A DNA stretch of 61,369 nt from JBGSYJ01 sp041748075 (GCA_041748075.1 JBGTDX010000108.1:1-61369); one strand, 5' to 3'. Shown: positions 43,257 to 52,040, counted from the first letter of the stretch. Notes: generated by a model from the sequence alone, not told the origin. Program-made: numbers and translations.

Positions 43257-44333
43257 TCATTTCACGACGAGCGTACCCCGCATCGTCGCGTGCCCGTGCG
43301 ACCCGTCGGCGGCATCGCCGCAGAATCTCGTGCAGAAGAATGCGAAGCTACCGCGCGTTCTCGGGGTGAACGTCACGGTCACTGTCTCATTCGGGACGAG
43401 GATGCACTGTCCGAACTGTTCGCTCGTGCATGTGAACGGTCCGACCCCTGAGAACGAGATCCCATGATCGACGTCGACTGCGCGCACCTGAAGCGTCACG
43501 GGCTCTCCCACGTTCACCTCGATCACTTCCGGTTCGAACACCCACTGCTTCGCAATGATCGTCAGGCCGTCCCGGGGAGTTCCGGTGTCCGGCTGCGCTG
43601 GAACGAAGATCGGATCGCCCGAGAGATTGTCGACAACGGACGCGTACGAGAGCAGCGGGGCCGAGGCATCGACCTCGATGAAGGCGTTCGTCGTTTCGAT
43701 CAGAGGGGCGTTGAACAGCGATGCGACGCTCTGCTGGATGTGTCCGTAGGGGGGCAGCGTCAGATCTGCTGATCCGACGGCAGCTCCCGATCCATCGCGA
43801 AGCGTCGCCCTGACGGATACCTCGGCCGTGGAAGGATTCACGGCGCCGAAATTCGAGCGGAAGCCGGTTCCCGCACCTACCGAAACGCTTACATTCGGGA
43901 TCATGCCCTTCTCCACCGCATCATCGGCCGGGGCTGCAGGGATGAACTGGCCGAACGTGCCGGGACAGGCAGGATCACCGGAAGGGGTGTAGGTGCGCGA
44001 GGTGACGGCAAGGTCGGACTCGCTGACGATCCGGATTGCTCCCACGCCGCTGGTGACAGAAAACAGGTTGCCGAGCACGTCGTCGATATCGAGGGACTCC
44101 CGGGGACCGATCGAGACTCGGACGGGCAGGGCCGACTGGTTGTCGGTATTCGAAGGCAGGAAAGTCAGGTCGACATCCGCTGCGGTGGAAGAGAGATTCA
44201 CCAGGCGAAGATCCGACTGGAAGAAGGTTCCGTTTGCTCCCTCTGCCCGCGCGGCAGCCGCTATGTAGGAGTCGAAAGCGTACCCGGTTCCGCAGACGAG
44301 CAGAAAATTGATTAGAATCACAATTCTTTTCAT
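43257..44333 (-). CDS. Secreted protein with C-terminal CuA-type cupredoxin domain
   Basis: 358 residues from ATG 44333 (MKRIVILINFLLVCGTGYA signal peptide); the open frame upstream is an antisense artefact. Residues about 20-250 are an extracytoplasmic beta region (VDLTFLPSNTDNQSALPV, YGHIQQSVASLFNAP) of unknown family. The C-terminal 100 residues are a cupredoxin with the CuA ligand set of cytochrome oxidase subunit II and N2O reductase: H290 (DVDHGISF), C334 and C338 (FFCTRFCG), H348 and M351 (HATM). Between CG and H lies an eight-residue segment (DAADGSHG), against about two residues in oxidases. No membrane helix other than the signal. Electron-transfer role inferred. Confidence 0.82.
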   Translation of the reverse strand: MKRIVILINFLLVCGTGYAFDSYIAAAARAEGANGTFFQSDLRLVNLSSTAADVDLTFLPSNTDNQSALPVRVSIGPRESLDIDDVLGNLFSVTSGVGAIRIVSESDLAVTSRTYTPSGDPACPGTFGQFIPAAPADDAVEKGMIPNVSVSVGAGTGFRSNFGAVNPSTAEVSVRATLRDGSGAAVGSADLTLPPYGHIQQSVASLFNAPLIETTNAFIEVDASAPLLSYASVVDNLSGDPIFVPAQPDTGTPRDGLTIIAKQWVFEPEVIEVNVGEPVTLQVRAVDVDHGISFSGVGPFTCTSEQFGQCILVPNETVTVTFTPRTRGSFAFFCTRFCGDAADGSHGHATMRGTLVVK

Positions 44334-44399
44334 GGGCGTTAGACGAGATTCTCTCGGGTTTCGTTGACAGCGCTCACAGCCTGCCTTTCTTACGATTCG

Positions 44400-44969
44400 A
44401 TGATGGTAACAGCAAGCATATCTGTCGAGGGCTCCGGGCCATACCTTGCGGCTGTGGCCGCCGTGGAGGATCTGCTGCAGAGATTGCGAACCGATCGGGC
44501 CTTCGTCGGTTCGGTTGCCGCCGCTGCCTGGCTCGGGCGAATGGTGGACAGCGGCGCGATCGATGTTCTGGTGGCTCTGACGCCCGAAGGGCGGACGCAG
44601 GTTCCGATGATGGCCTCGAATCGAGGGTTTACCGTAGACCGTGACGAGCTGGACGCGACCGAGGAGCTGGATCTGATTCCCCTCCGTTTTGGAGAGGCTG
44701 ATGAGCTTGTGAAGATCCATGTTCTGGTCGCCAGCAACGCGCTTTATGGCAACATGGTGCGGGATGCCGTGGAAGTCCTCTGCGGGGAAGTCACGATCCG
44801 GGTCATCACCCCGGAGGATCTGGCCCTGCTGCTGACGGTCGCAGAAGATGAGGGCTCGAAGGCGATGCGGGACGAGTTGATCGACCGCTCCGGGCAATCC
44901 TTTCAACTCGACCGTTTCAATCACAAACTCACGTCCATTGGACTTGCGGGAAAGACAGTCAACCGATGA
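44400..44969 (+). CDS. Degenerate nucleotidyltransferase-like protein
   Basis: 189 residues. FVGSVAAAAWLGRMVDSGAIDVLVAL resembles the G-G/S...D-x-D strand of minimal (AbiEii-like) nucleotidyltransferases, then IHVLVASNALYGNMVRDA and the C-terminal helix-rich segment RVITPEDLALLLTVAEDEGSKAMRDE typical of that superfamily. Only one of the two expected metal-binding aspartates is seen, so catalysis is doubtful. ATG at 44400 or 44403. The stop overlaps the RNase D start (ATGA), so the two are probably made together. Confidence 0.7.
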   Translation: MMVTASISVEGSGPYLAAVAAVEDLLQRLRTDRAFVGSVAAAAWLGRMVDSGAIDVLVALTPEGRTQVPMMASNRGFTVDRDELDATEELDLIPLRFGEADELVKIHVLVASNALYGNMVRDAVEVLCGEVTIRVITPEDLALLLTVAEDEGSKAMRDELIDRSGQSFQLDRFNHKLTSIGLAGKTVNR

Positions 44970-46087
44970 TCTGGATAGAAACACAACCTGGGCTCGGCCA
45001 GATGATGGAGGTTGTGCGCCGCTCCCCGGTCGTCGCGATCGATACCGAGGCCGACTCTCTCCACAGCTATTTCGACAAAGTGTGCCTCGTGCAGATCTCG
45101 GTTCCCGGGAACGATTTTCTCGTCGATCCGCTGGCCGGCCTGGATCTTCAGGCGTTGGGTGACCTGCTCTCGGATTCGTTGATGACGAAGGTACTTCATG
45201 GTGCAGATTACGATCTGCGGATTCTTCAGCGAGACTTCGGCTTTCGAATAAACAATCTGATCGACACGATGGTGGCGGCCCAGCTGGCGGGGTATGACTC
45301 GGTAGGGTTGGCCGCGCTGCTCCGGAAGCATTTCAATGTGGAAGTCGACAAGTCGCATCAGCGGGCCGACTGGGCAAAACGCCCGCTTCCCCCGCAGATG
45401 CTGAAGTATGCCGCGCTCGACACGCATCATCTCATCGAGCTGTCCGAGATCATGAAGGGGGAGCTCGTGGCACTGGGGCGATGGGAGTGGGCTATGGAGG
45501 AGTTTGGACGGATGGAATCGATCCGATTCCGGGATTCCGAAGACGATCCGGATCCGTGGCGCAAGCTCAAGGGACTCGCCAAACTCAACGGGCGAAGTCT
45601 CGCTGTGGTCGCGCGACTTCACAAGTGGCGGGATTCGGTTGCCCGCGAGCTCGACCGGCCTCCCTTCAAGGTACTCGGCAACGAAGCGATTCTCGAGGTC
45701 GCCGTCGCGCTTCCTCGGAGTCCGGACGAGCTCAGTAAGGTCAAAGGAGTGTCGTCGTTTCACCTCTCGCGATGGGGCCGCAAGATTCTGGCACTCGTCG
45801 AGGAGGCGATCGTGATTCCTGAAGAAGCGCTTCCGGCTCCGAACGAACCGAAGGCCTGGCTTCGAGACCGTAGCCTCGAGCGCCGTATCGACAAACTCCG
45901 CAAAGTTCGCGACGATGTCGCGCGCGAACTCCGCGTCGACCCGGCAATCCTTGCGCCGAAACATCTGTTGACGGCGGTGGCAAGCCTCGAACGCCAGGAA
46001 CCGGAAGAACTCGAGGCCATACCTTCGATGCGCAACTGGCAGCGCCGGGTTGTCGGGCCACGGCTGCTCGAAGCTTTGAGGAATTGA
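44966..46087 (+). CDS. rnd: Ribonuclease D
   Basis: 3'-5' exoribonuclease of the DEDD type for tRNA 3'-end trimming. 373 residues. Exo I VVAIDTEADSLHSYFDKVCL, Exo II KVLHGADYDLRILQRDFGF with the second Asp, Exo III QMLKYAALDTHHLIEL (D-D-Y-type Tyr). The C-terminal half has HRDC-like helical domains (RLHKWRDSVARELDRPPFKV and LRKVRDDVARELRVDP). Full length. Coupled to the upstream nucleotidyltransferase-like gene; trxB starts 14 bases after its stop across a GAATTGAGAATT word. Confidence 0.93.
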   Translation: MIWIETQPGLGQMMEVVRRSPVVAIDTEADSLHSYFDKVCLVQISVPGNDFLVDPLAGLDLQALGDLLSDSLMTKVLHGADYDLRILQRDFGFRINNLIDTMVAAQLAGYDSVGLAALLRKHFNVEVDKSHQRADWAKRPLPPQMLKYAALDTHHLIELSEIMKGELVALGRWEWAMEEFGRMESIRFRDSEDDPDPWRKLKGLAKLNGRSLAVVARLHKWRDSVARELDRPPFKVLGNEAILEVAVALPRSPDELSKVKGVSSFHLSRWGRKILALVEEAIVIPEEALPAPNEPKAWLRDRSLERRIDKLRKVRDDVARELRVDPAILAPKHLLTAVASLERQEPEELEAIPSMRNWQRRVVGPRLLEALRN

Positions 46088-46101
46088 GAATTGGAGCTGA
46101 C

Positions 46102-47085
46102 ATGGAAATCATCGATCAGTACAGAATTGTCGTCATCGGGTCGGGACCTGCAGGTTGCACCGCCGCCCTCTACCTTTCACGCGCGAATCTCACTCCCGTC
46201 GTTCTCGAGGGAATTCAGCCTGGGGGGCAGCTCACAATCACGACCGACGTGGAGAACTATCCGGGATTTCCAGAGGGCATACTGGGACCCGAGCTGATGG
46301 ATCTGATGCGCAAACAGGCGGAACGATTCGGCGCCGTGTTTCGCATCGAGACCGTCGAGAGCGTGAATCTTCGGGAGCATCCTTTTCATGTCGTTACCGA
46401 CGGCAAGACCTACGAGTGCGATGCGCTCATCATCGCCTCGGGCGCTTCCGCGATGCAGCTGGGTCTGCCATCCGAGACGCTCCTGCAGGGCTTCGGAGTC
46501 TCTTACTGCGCGACGTGCGACGGATTCTTCTTCAAGGGAAAGGAAATCATTGTCGTCGGTGGTGGCGACTCGGCCATGGAAGAGGCCACGTTCCTGACGA
46601 AATTCGCCTCGAAGGTTACCGTGGTTCATCGCCGGGATGAGCTGCGGGCATCGAAGATCATGCAGCAGCGCGCGCTCGACAACCCGAAGATCGAGTTTGT
46701 CTACGACTCGGCGATCGATGAGATCCTCGGAAGCAAGGATGAAGGTGTCACTTCCGTGCGGATCAGAAATCTCAAGTCCGGCGAGTTCTCTGAGATGAAG
46801 GCGCAGGGAGTCTTCGTCGCGATTGGTCATACGCCGAACACCAGGCCGTATCAGGGGCAGCTCGAAATGGATGAGAAGGGGTATCTCATCACCAAACCAT
46901 CGTCGACTGCGACGAACATTCACGGAGTCTTCGCCTGCGGAGATGTCGTGGATCACACCTACCGCCAGGCGGTTACCGCGGCAGGGACGGGATGCATGGC
47001 CGCTCTCGATTGTGAACGGTGGCTGACTCATGAACGCATCACGGAGCGTTGGGGCCTGGAACAGGGCGAAGAGGCGAGAGTTTGA
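46102..47085 (+). CDS. trxB: Thioredoxin reductase
   Basis: NADPH-dependent flavoenzyme keeping thioredoxin reduced. 327 residues: FAD motif VVIGSGPAGCTAALYLSRA, GGQLTITTDVENYPGFP, redox-active CATC in SYCATCDGFFF, NADPH motif IVVGGGDSAMEEATFL, HRRDELRASKIMQQRA and GVFACGDVVDHTYRQAVTAAG. ATG 46102 with GGAG upstream is preferred to ATG 46084. The next gene starts 2 bases after the stop. Confidence 0.96.
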   Translation: MEIIDQYRIVVIGSGPAGCTAALYLSRANLTPVVLEGIQPGGQLTITTDVENYPGFPEGILGPELMDLMRKQAERFGAVFRIETVESVNLREHPFHVVTDGKTYECDALIIASGASAMQLGLPSETLLQGFGVSYCATCDGFFFKGKEIIVVGGGDSAMEEATFLTKFASKVTVVHRRDELRASKIMQQRALDNPKIEFVYDSAIDEILGSKDEGVTSVRIRNLKSGEFSEMKAQGVFVAIGHTPNTRPYQGQLEMDEKGYLITKPSSTATNIHGVFACGDVVDHTYRQAVTAAGTGCMAALDCERWLTHERITERWGLEQGEEARV

Positions 47086-47087
47086 CC

Positions 47088-48899
47088 GTGCCTGCCAACC
47101 GTCCCGCCGCAGACCGGCTGCTGATCCTCGGGGGCGGAGGAATGGTAGGGCTTCAGGTTGCGCGGGAAGCGGCGAGGGAGCTCCGGCCCTCGGAGATCAT
47201 CGTGTCGGGATTGACCTCCGCCGAGGTCGACGAGGCGGTGTCCACATTGTCAAGCGAAGCGGCTGAACATGGATGGAAAGTGCGCTTCTCGGGAGCGCCG
47301 GGCGACATCTTCCTTCCCGCTTCGCTGCAGGGAAAAACACGTCACGAGCTCATCGCCGACGGTTTGCTTTTCGACCAGCTGTTCGACGACATCTTTACCC
47401 CAGATCCGGAAGCATGGAAGAATTCGGCGCTCGTCAGGCTCATTGAGGAACATCGTCCTGATGTCGTGGTCGACTGCATCAATACCGCGACCGCGATCAG
47501 CTACCAGGACGTCTACACGACTTCGCGAAGAGTCAAAGTGCTGCTGGACCGGCTGGAGCAGGAGGGCGCGTTCCCGGCCGAAGGAATCGAGCCGTTCGTA
47601 CACTCCGTCCGCGAGTTGCTCATCGCCCAGGGTGTGCCGCAGATCGTCCGCCACATCCTTTTTCTTCATCAGGCACTCAGGGAGAGCGCCGTCAGGGTGT
47701 ACCTGAAGGTCGGGACGACGGGCACAGGCGGCATGGGAATGAACATTCCCTACACGCACAGCGAGGACAAGCCGTCGGCCACGCTTCTGTCAAAGTCCGC
47801 AATCGGCTTCGCGCACACGGGACTTCTGTTCCTCCTCGCGAGAACTCCAGGTTCCGAGGGAGAGTCGACAGGCAGTCAGGGAGCGATCGTCAAGGAGATC
47901 AAACCTGGCGCGATGATCGGATTCAAGCGTCTCGGACTCAGCCATGTCAGGGTCGCGGGTGCGAGCGGCCGGCGCGAGCCGGGATACCTGGTGGAGCCGC
48001 GCGAGGAGCCGCTGACCGAAGATCTCCAACCCCTGAAAGACGGCGCGGAGTTCCGTGACTTCGAGGGTCGCAGAGTTCCGCTCCGGATGGTCGGCGCAGA
48101 CACGGGAGAGAACGGGTTCTTTTCGATCGGCGAGTTTCAGGCGATCACTTATCCGAGACAGATGGAGTACGTGACCCCCGAGGAAGTCGCGCGAGTGGTC
48201 GTACTCGAGATTCTGGGGTCATCGACCGGAAGGGACGTTCTGTCCGCCATCGACGGCGCCATTACGGAACCGAGTTATCGCGCGGGAATCCTGCGCGAGC
48301 ATGCATGCCGCGAGATGCTGCGCCTCGAAGCGCTGATGGCCGGCGGAGACGATGAGGTCGTGCCGTCCATTGCGGTTGGTCACCTCGGACCCCCACGCTT
48401 GTCGAAACTGCTCATCGAGGCGTTCCTTTTGCGGGAAGCGACCGGCTCTTCAACTCTGGAATCGTTGCTCGGTTTTGAACCCTCACGCATGCTCGAGCAT
48501 GTCGAGCAGTACCTCGAAGCAAATCCCCGTGTGGCCAGTCTGATCTCGACGATCGGTATCCCGATTCTCCGCGACGTTGGCGGTCCGACGATCACTCGAG
48601 GACCGCGTCTCAATATCCCGGTCCCTTCGCCCGATGGCAGCGCCATCCCGCTGGACGGAGAGGCGATCGAGCGATTCGGCCAGGCGGGCTGGGTCGATCT
48701 GAGGCCAGGGAACTTCGAGATCTGGCGCGACCGGATCCGTCGTCTCGCAGAGTCGCGCCCCGACATAGCCGCGCACGGATCCGCATCGTTCGAGCCATCG
48801 CGCTACATGAGTGACCTGTTCATACCGGGCGACGTTGTGGGATGGATTCTGACCAACGAGGTCGACGACATGGGCCTCGTAGGGCATCGGTTGTACTGA
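47088..48899 (+). CDS. Large Rossmann-fold protein of unknown function
   Basis: 603 residues from GTG 47088 (GAGGCGAGAG upstream). The N-terminus LLILGGGGMVGLQVAREAAR is a NAD(P)-binding loop of short-chain dehydrogenase type. HRPDVVVDCINTATAISYQD and VYLKVGTTGTGGMGMNIPYT follow, with Ser/Thr and Tyr residues that might be catalytic, though the classical YxxxK is not evident. The C-terminal half is helical with unfamiliar sequence. Full length, no membrane segments. Follows trxB by 2 bases. I cannot assign a substrate. Confidence 0.85.
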   Translation: MPANRPAADRLLILGGGGMVGLQVAREAARELRPSEIIVSGLTSAEVDEAVSTLSSEAAEHGWKVRFSGAPGDIFLPASLQGKTRHELIADGLLFDQLFDDIFTPDPEAWKNSALVRLIEEHRPDVVVDCINTATAISYQDVYTTSRRVKVLLDRLEQEGAFPAEGIEPFVHSVRELLIAQGVPQIVRHILFLHQALRESAVRVYLKVGTTGTGGMGMNIPYTHSEDKPSATLLSKSAIGFAHTGLLFLLARTPGSEGESTGSQGAIVKEIKPGAMIGFKRLGLSHVRVAGASGRREPGYLVEPREEPLTEDLQPLKDGAEFRDFEGRRVPLRMVGADTGENGFFSIGEFQAITYPRQMEYVTPEEVARVVVLEILGSSTGRDVLSAIDGAITEPSYRAGILREHACREMLRLEALMAGGDDEVVPSIAVGHLGPPRLSKLLIEAFLLREATGSSTLESLLGFEPSRMLEHVEQYLEANPRVASLISTIGIPILRDVGGPTITRGPRLNIPVPSPDGSAIPLDGEAIERFGQAGWVDLRPGNFEIWRDRIRRLAESRPDIAAHGSASFEPSRYMSDLFIPGDVVGWILTNEVDDMGLVGHRLY

Positions 48900-48983
48900 A
48901 TTGTGGATCGGGAATCCTGAGAGGCTGTGAAGAAACATGGCGGGCCCCGCCATTGTCGAGCTGCTAAAGAAATTGAGCCAAGT

Positions 48984-49057
48984 GGCCGAACATTGCATGG
49001 TCGGCCCTCTTTCTCGCGTATGGACAGTCCTGGACTCAGGGCCGAACATGGTCGGCC
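48984..49057. repeat. Two copies of the GGCCGAACAT palindrome family
   Basis: GGCCGAACATTGCATGGTCG followed by GCC at 48984-49006, and GGCCGAACATGGTCGGCC at 49040-49057. The first differs from the 37019 copy at two positions. Confidence 0.6.
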
Positions 49058-49153
49058 ACTTTCTGACGGCTCGTCCATTGTTCGGCGACAGTGACAACCC
49101 TCTCATTCACTCCTTAAATGAAGCTTGCTCGCGAAAATCCGCAATCATCAAAC

Positions 49154-49180
49154 AAAAAAGCCTCCCTTTCAGGAGGCTTT
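49154..49180 (-). terminator. Intrinsic terminator of the M23 peptidase gene (possibly bidirectional)
   Basis: On the minus strand a GCCTCC/GGAGGC stem with a 6-base loop (plus-strand 49160-49177) is followed by six T (plus-strand A-run 49154-49159), 25 bases after the peptidase stop. On the plus strand the stem is followed by TTTCTG, so it may also stop transcripts from the left. Confidence 0.8.
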
Positions 49181-49201
49181 CTGTCATCCGCAATCTGCGG
49201 A

Positions 49202-50080
49202 TCAGAATGCGTTGAGGATGTACGCCAGCGGATTGACGGCCTGTCCGTTGAGCCGGACTTCGTAGTGAAGGTGCGGGCCGGTGCTGCGTCCCGTCGATCC
49301 GACGAAGCCGAGAACCGCCCCGCGTTTGATGCGCTGGCCCGGCTTGACATTGAAGCCGCTCAGATGCGCGTAACGCGTCGAATAGCCGTAGCCGTGCGAG
49401 ACGAAAATCACGTTGCCGTAGCCGTTGGCCCACTCGGACTTGACGACGATCCCATCGGCGGGCGCCCGAACGGGCACCCCGGAGCGAGCAGAGATGTCGA
49501 TCGCGCCGTGGTTCGCCCGCTCACCGGTGAATGGATCGGAACGACCGCCGAATCCGTCGGTCAGGATGCCGCGAACCGGCGCTATCGAAGGCGTCGAAGA
49601 AAGGACGTGATTCTGCTGAATGAACTTCTGCTCGAGGCGGGACAGATCGTAGTCGAGGCTCGTCGAGCGGAATCGCATCTTGTCGACATCGTCACGGTAG
49701 GGGCTCTGAACCCCATCCTGGCTTTGCCGGATGCCGCCGACGCCACCGCGACTTCCTTCGTCGAGAGTATTGATCCCTGCAACGATCGCCAGTTTTCTCG
49801 TCTTTTCTTCGACGGAATTCAGCTGTGTGCGGAGCGTCTCGACGGATTTGCTGAACTGCTCGTTGGCTGTCTGAAGATCCCGATTCTCGCGCTGGAGCCT
49901 GTTCAGCTCGTGACCCTGCGAAAGCGAGGTGAAGTACTGGTACGAGAAGAACGACGAGAGGCAGAGTGACGACGTAAGGAGCGAGGCGACTGAGTAGAGG
50001 ATGCGGTGGGAAACTTTGAGTTTTCGAAACTTGGCCCGCGCGTGCGGTACAAAAATGATGGTCGAATGCCGCTTATCCAT
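49202..50080 (-). CDS. M23-family (LytM-type) peptidase with membrane anchor and coiled coil
   Basis: 292 residues from ATG 50080 (GGGGAGTAGGA upstream). One N-terminal helix (ILYSVASLLTSSLCLSSFF), then a coiled coil (ELNRLQRENRDLQTANEQF to LNSVEEKTRKL) and a C-terminal lysostaphin-type domain with zinc ligands in FTGERANHGAIDISARSG and GPHLHYEVRLNG. Expected to cleave peptidoglycan crosslinks or act as an amidase activator in the periplasm. The long frame upstream to 50161 lacks a ribosome site. Divergent from pyrR. Confidence 0.94.
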   Translation of the reverse strand: MDKRHSTIIFVPHARAKFRKLKVSHRILYSVASLLTSSLCLSSFFSYQYFTSLSQGHELNRLQRENRDLQTANEQFSKSVETLRTQLNSVEEKTRKLAIVAGINTLDEGSRGGVGGIRQSQDGVQSPYRDDVDKMRFRSTSLDYDLSRLEQKFIQQNHVLSSTPSIAPVRGILTDGFGGRSDPFTGERANHGAIDISARSGVPVRAPADGIVVKSEWANGYGNVIFVSHGYGYSTRYAHLSGFNVKPGQRIKRGAVLGFVGSTGRSTGPHLHYEVRLNGQAVNPLAYILNAF

Positions 50081-50515
50081 TCCTACTCCCCGCCTGACCT
50101 GAATTCTGACAACCGAACGGATGTCCGGTGCGTATTGTATGGGGAAGGGTAGGTGTGTCAATCAAAAAACTGCCGTCACGAAGGTGCAGAATGGAATCTG
50201 CAACCGCAACAATGCCCCTGTCAGTGACTTACAGCTAAAATGAATTAAATCAATGATTTCGCGGGTAATTTTATGGCATGACGCCATAAAATCAACGTGT
50301 GGAAATCGTTTTGCGACGGCGATCAGTAATAACTTTAACCCTGTGACCCCGGTCACGTTGGCACGCAGAAATCAGAATCGCAGATTCAGAATCCGGAATG
50401 GCCTGGCCACCGGAGGCTTCCGGCGTGGCGGTTCGACTGCTGACTCCCCCGGTCCGGCATGTTATCCTCCTGCCGCTGACCCACCAGGGCTTTTCGCCCG
50501 CGACAAGGTAAATCC
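50081..50515. other. AT-rich divergent regulatory region (M23 gene / pyrR)
   Basis: 435 bases without a gene and clearly more AT-rich than its surroundings at about 50160-50340. It holds the promoter-palindrome at 50268-50295, small hairpins GCAGA-ATGGAA-TCTGC (about 50186-50201) and GTGACC-CC-GGTCAC (about 50343-50356), and a GGGC-TTTTC-GCCC hairpin close to pyrR. No match to the known PyrR-binding loop was found by eye. Confidence 0.55.
50268..50295 (-). promoter_or_regulatory. Promoter of M23 gene overlapped by a perfect palindrome
   Basis: Minus strand: TTGATT (plus 50290-50295), a 16-base spacer and TAAAAT (plus 50268-50273). A perfect 10-bp inverted repeat (ATTTTATGGC at 50268-50277, GCCATAAAAT at 50283-50292) covers the -10, the spacer and part of the -35, as an operator would. 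Confidence 0.55.
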
Positions 50516-51064
50516 ATGGATGTGAAAAAGAGGCTGCTCGATGGCGCGAGAATGCGCCGCGCCATACAACGAATGGCCATCGAGATCGTCGAGAAGAATC
50601 GCGGTACACAGGAGCTGATCATCATCGGGATCCGGAGCAGAGGCGTTCCGATCGCCGAGCGCATCTGCCGCCAGATCGAACAGTCCGAAGGAACAGCAGT
50701 TCCGATGGGCATTCTCGACATCACGCTTTATCGGGACGATCTGACCACCATCGCCCCGCAACCGGTCGTCAAGCCGACCAAGTTCCCGGAGCCGATCGAC
50801 GACAAGGTTGTCGTGCTCGTCGATGATGTCCTTTATACAGGCAGGACCGTTCGTGCGGCCCTCGACGCATTGATTGACTTCGGTCGCCCGAAAGCGGTGC
50901 AGCTGGCCGTGCTGATCGATCGCGGACATCGCGAGCTCCCGGTGCATGCCGATGTGGTCGGAAAGGAAATTCCGACCGACCGGCAGGAAGTCATCAAGGT
51001 CAGGCTCGAGGAAACAGACGGTGAGGACGAAGTGCTGCTCATGGAAAACAAGGAGCGGGAGTGA
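50516..51064 (+). CDS. pyrR: Bifunctional pyr operon regulator / uracil phosphoribosyltransferase
   Basis: 182 residues. PRPP-binding loop VVVLVDDVLYTGRTVRAALD, IIIGIRSRGVPIAERI and LDITLYRDDLTTIAPQPVV are the PyrR signature. In other bacteria PyrR binds pyr mRNA to promote attenuation and has weak uracil phosphoribosyltransferase activity. It heads pyrR-pyrB-pyrC here, so autoregulation is likely, although I could not see the RNA target upstream. The start has AAGG about 10 bases before. Confidence 0.96.
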   Translation: MDVKKRLLDGARMRRAIQRMAIEIVEKNRGTQELIIIGIRSRGVPIAERICRQIEQSEGTAVPMGILDITLYRDDLTTIAPQPVVKPTKFPEPIDDKVVVLVDDVLYTGRTVRAALDALIDFGRPKAVQLAVLIDRGHRELPVHADVVGKEIPTDRQEVIKVRLEETDGEDEVLLMENKERE

Positions 51065-51092
51065 TGGTCCCGCAAAGGATTCATTCACCGGA

Positions 51093-52040
51093 ATGAGAAC
51101 CGGAACCACGGGACTTCGATCGAAAGACCTCCTCGGCATAGAGCCCCTGAGTCGTGAAGAAATCGAACTGATCCTCGATACGGCCGAGGGCTTCAAGGAA
51201 GTCAGCGAGCGGCCGATCAAAAAAGTTCCCGCACTCCGCGGTCAGCTCGTCATCAATCTCTTCATGGAGGCGTCCACCAGGACCCGCGTGTCGTTCGAGA
51301 TTGCCGAAAAGCGTCTCTCGGCTGACACTCTGAATTTTTCCGCCTCCGGCTCTGCCGTCGAAAAGGGCGAGACGCTCATCGATACGGCCGAAAATCTCAT
51401 GGCGATGCGTCCCGACATGATCGTGATCCGCCACAAACACCCCGGCTCTCCGAAGATTCTGGCGGACCGGCTTTCCGCTTCGGTGATCAACGCGGGCGAT
51501 GGGGCTCACGAACATCCGACCCAGGCCCTTCTCGATGCCTTCACGATCAGAGAGAGGCTTGGCAGGCTCGCGGGCGTGAACGTGTCGATCGTCGGTGACA
51601 TTGCACATTCACGCGTAGTCCGCTCGAACATTCACCTGCTGACCAAGATGGGTGCGAATGTCACTCTCGCAGGACCGCCCACGCTGATGCCCGCCGAGAT
51701 CGAGAAAATGGGAGTGCGTGTCGTGCACTCACTCGACGAGGCGCTCGAAGGCGCGGAAGTCGTCATGATGCTGCGCATTCAGCTCGAACGGCAGGGAAGG
51801 CTGAGCCTCCCGTCGCTCCGTGAGTACTACAACACGTTCGGACTGACTCCCGCCCGGCTCGACCGAGCTCGCAAGGGAGCGCTCGTGATGCATCCCGGGC
51901 CGATGAATCGCGGCGTGGAGATCGCATCCGACGTTGCTGATGGGCCCTGGTCGCTGATTCTCGATCAGGTGACCAACGGAGTTGCGGTGCGCATGGCAGT
52001 TCTCTACCTGCTCGCCGGCGGCCATCTGACGGAGTCGTGA
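51093..52040 (+). CDS. pyrB: Aspartate carbamoyltransferase catalytic subunit
   Basis: 315 residues, second step of UMP synthesis. Carbamoyl-phosphate site FMEASTRTRVSFEIAEKRL, then INAGDGAHEHPTQALLDAFT, VSIVGDIAHSRVVRSNI, MMLRIQLERQ and VMHPGPMNRGVEI. I chose ATG 51093; the frame extends upstream inside pyrR only by overlap. No regulatory subunit (pyrI) is adjacent, as in the pyrR-pyrB type of organisms. pyrC starts 4 bases after the stop. Confidence 0.97.
   Translation: MRTGTTGLRSKDLLGIEPLSREEIELILDTAEGFKEVSERPIKKVPALRGQLVINLFMEASTRTRVSFEIAEKRLSADTLNFSASGSAVEKGETLIDTAENLMAMRPDMIVIRHKHPGSPKILADRLSASVINAGDGAHEHPTQALLDAFTIRERLGRLAGVNVSIVGDIAHSRVVRSNIHLLTKMGANVTLAGPPTLMPAEIEKMGVRVVHSLDEALEGAEVVMMLRIQLERQGRLSLPSLREYYNTFGLTPARLDRARKGALVMHPGPMNRGVEIASDVADGPWSLILDQVTNGVAVRMAVLYLLAGGHLTES

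Larger units (their letters stand above)
48900..49201. other. Spacer with GGCCGAACATTGCATG repeats and hairpins
   Basis: No supported gene. A hairpin ATGGCGG-GCC-CCGCCAT (48937-48953) follows the Rossmann gene. Two repeat copies (48984-49006 and 49040-49057) are relatives of the one at 37019. An intrinsic terminator sits at 49154-49180. A 92-codon frame across the spacer is composed of these repeats and is not convincing. Confidence 0.65.

Noticed and set aside
48937..49215. 92-codon plus-strand frame in the spacer
   Set aside because: Built from the GGCCGAACAT repeats and the terminator; no ribosome site and no family.
50357..50515. PyrR-binding attenuator upstream of pyrR
   Set aside because: No convincing anti-antiterminator loop or terminator with T-run found; only weak hairpins.
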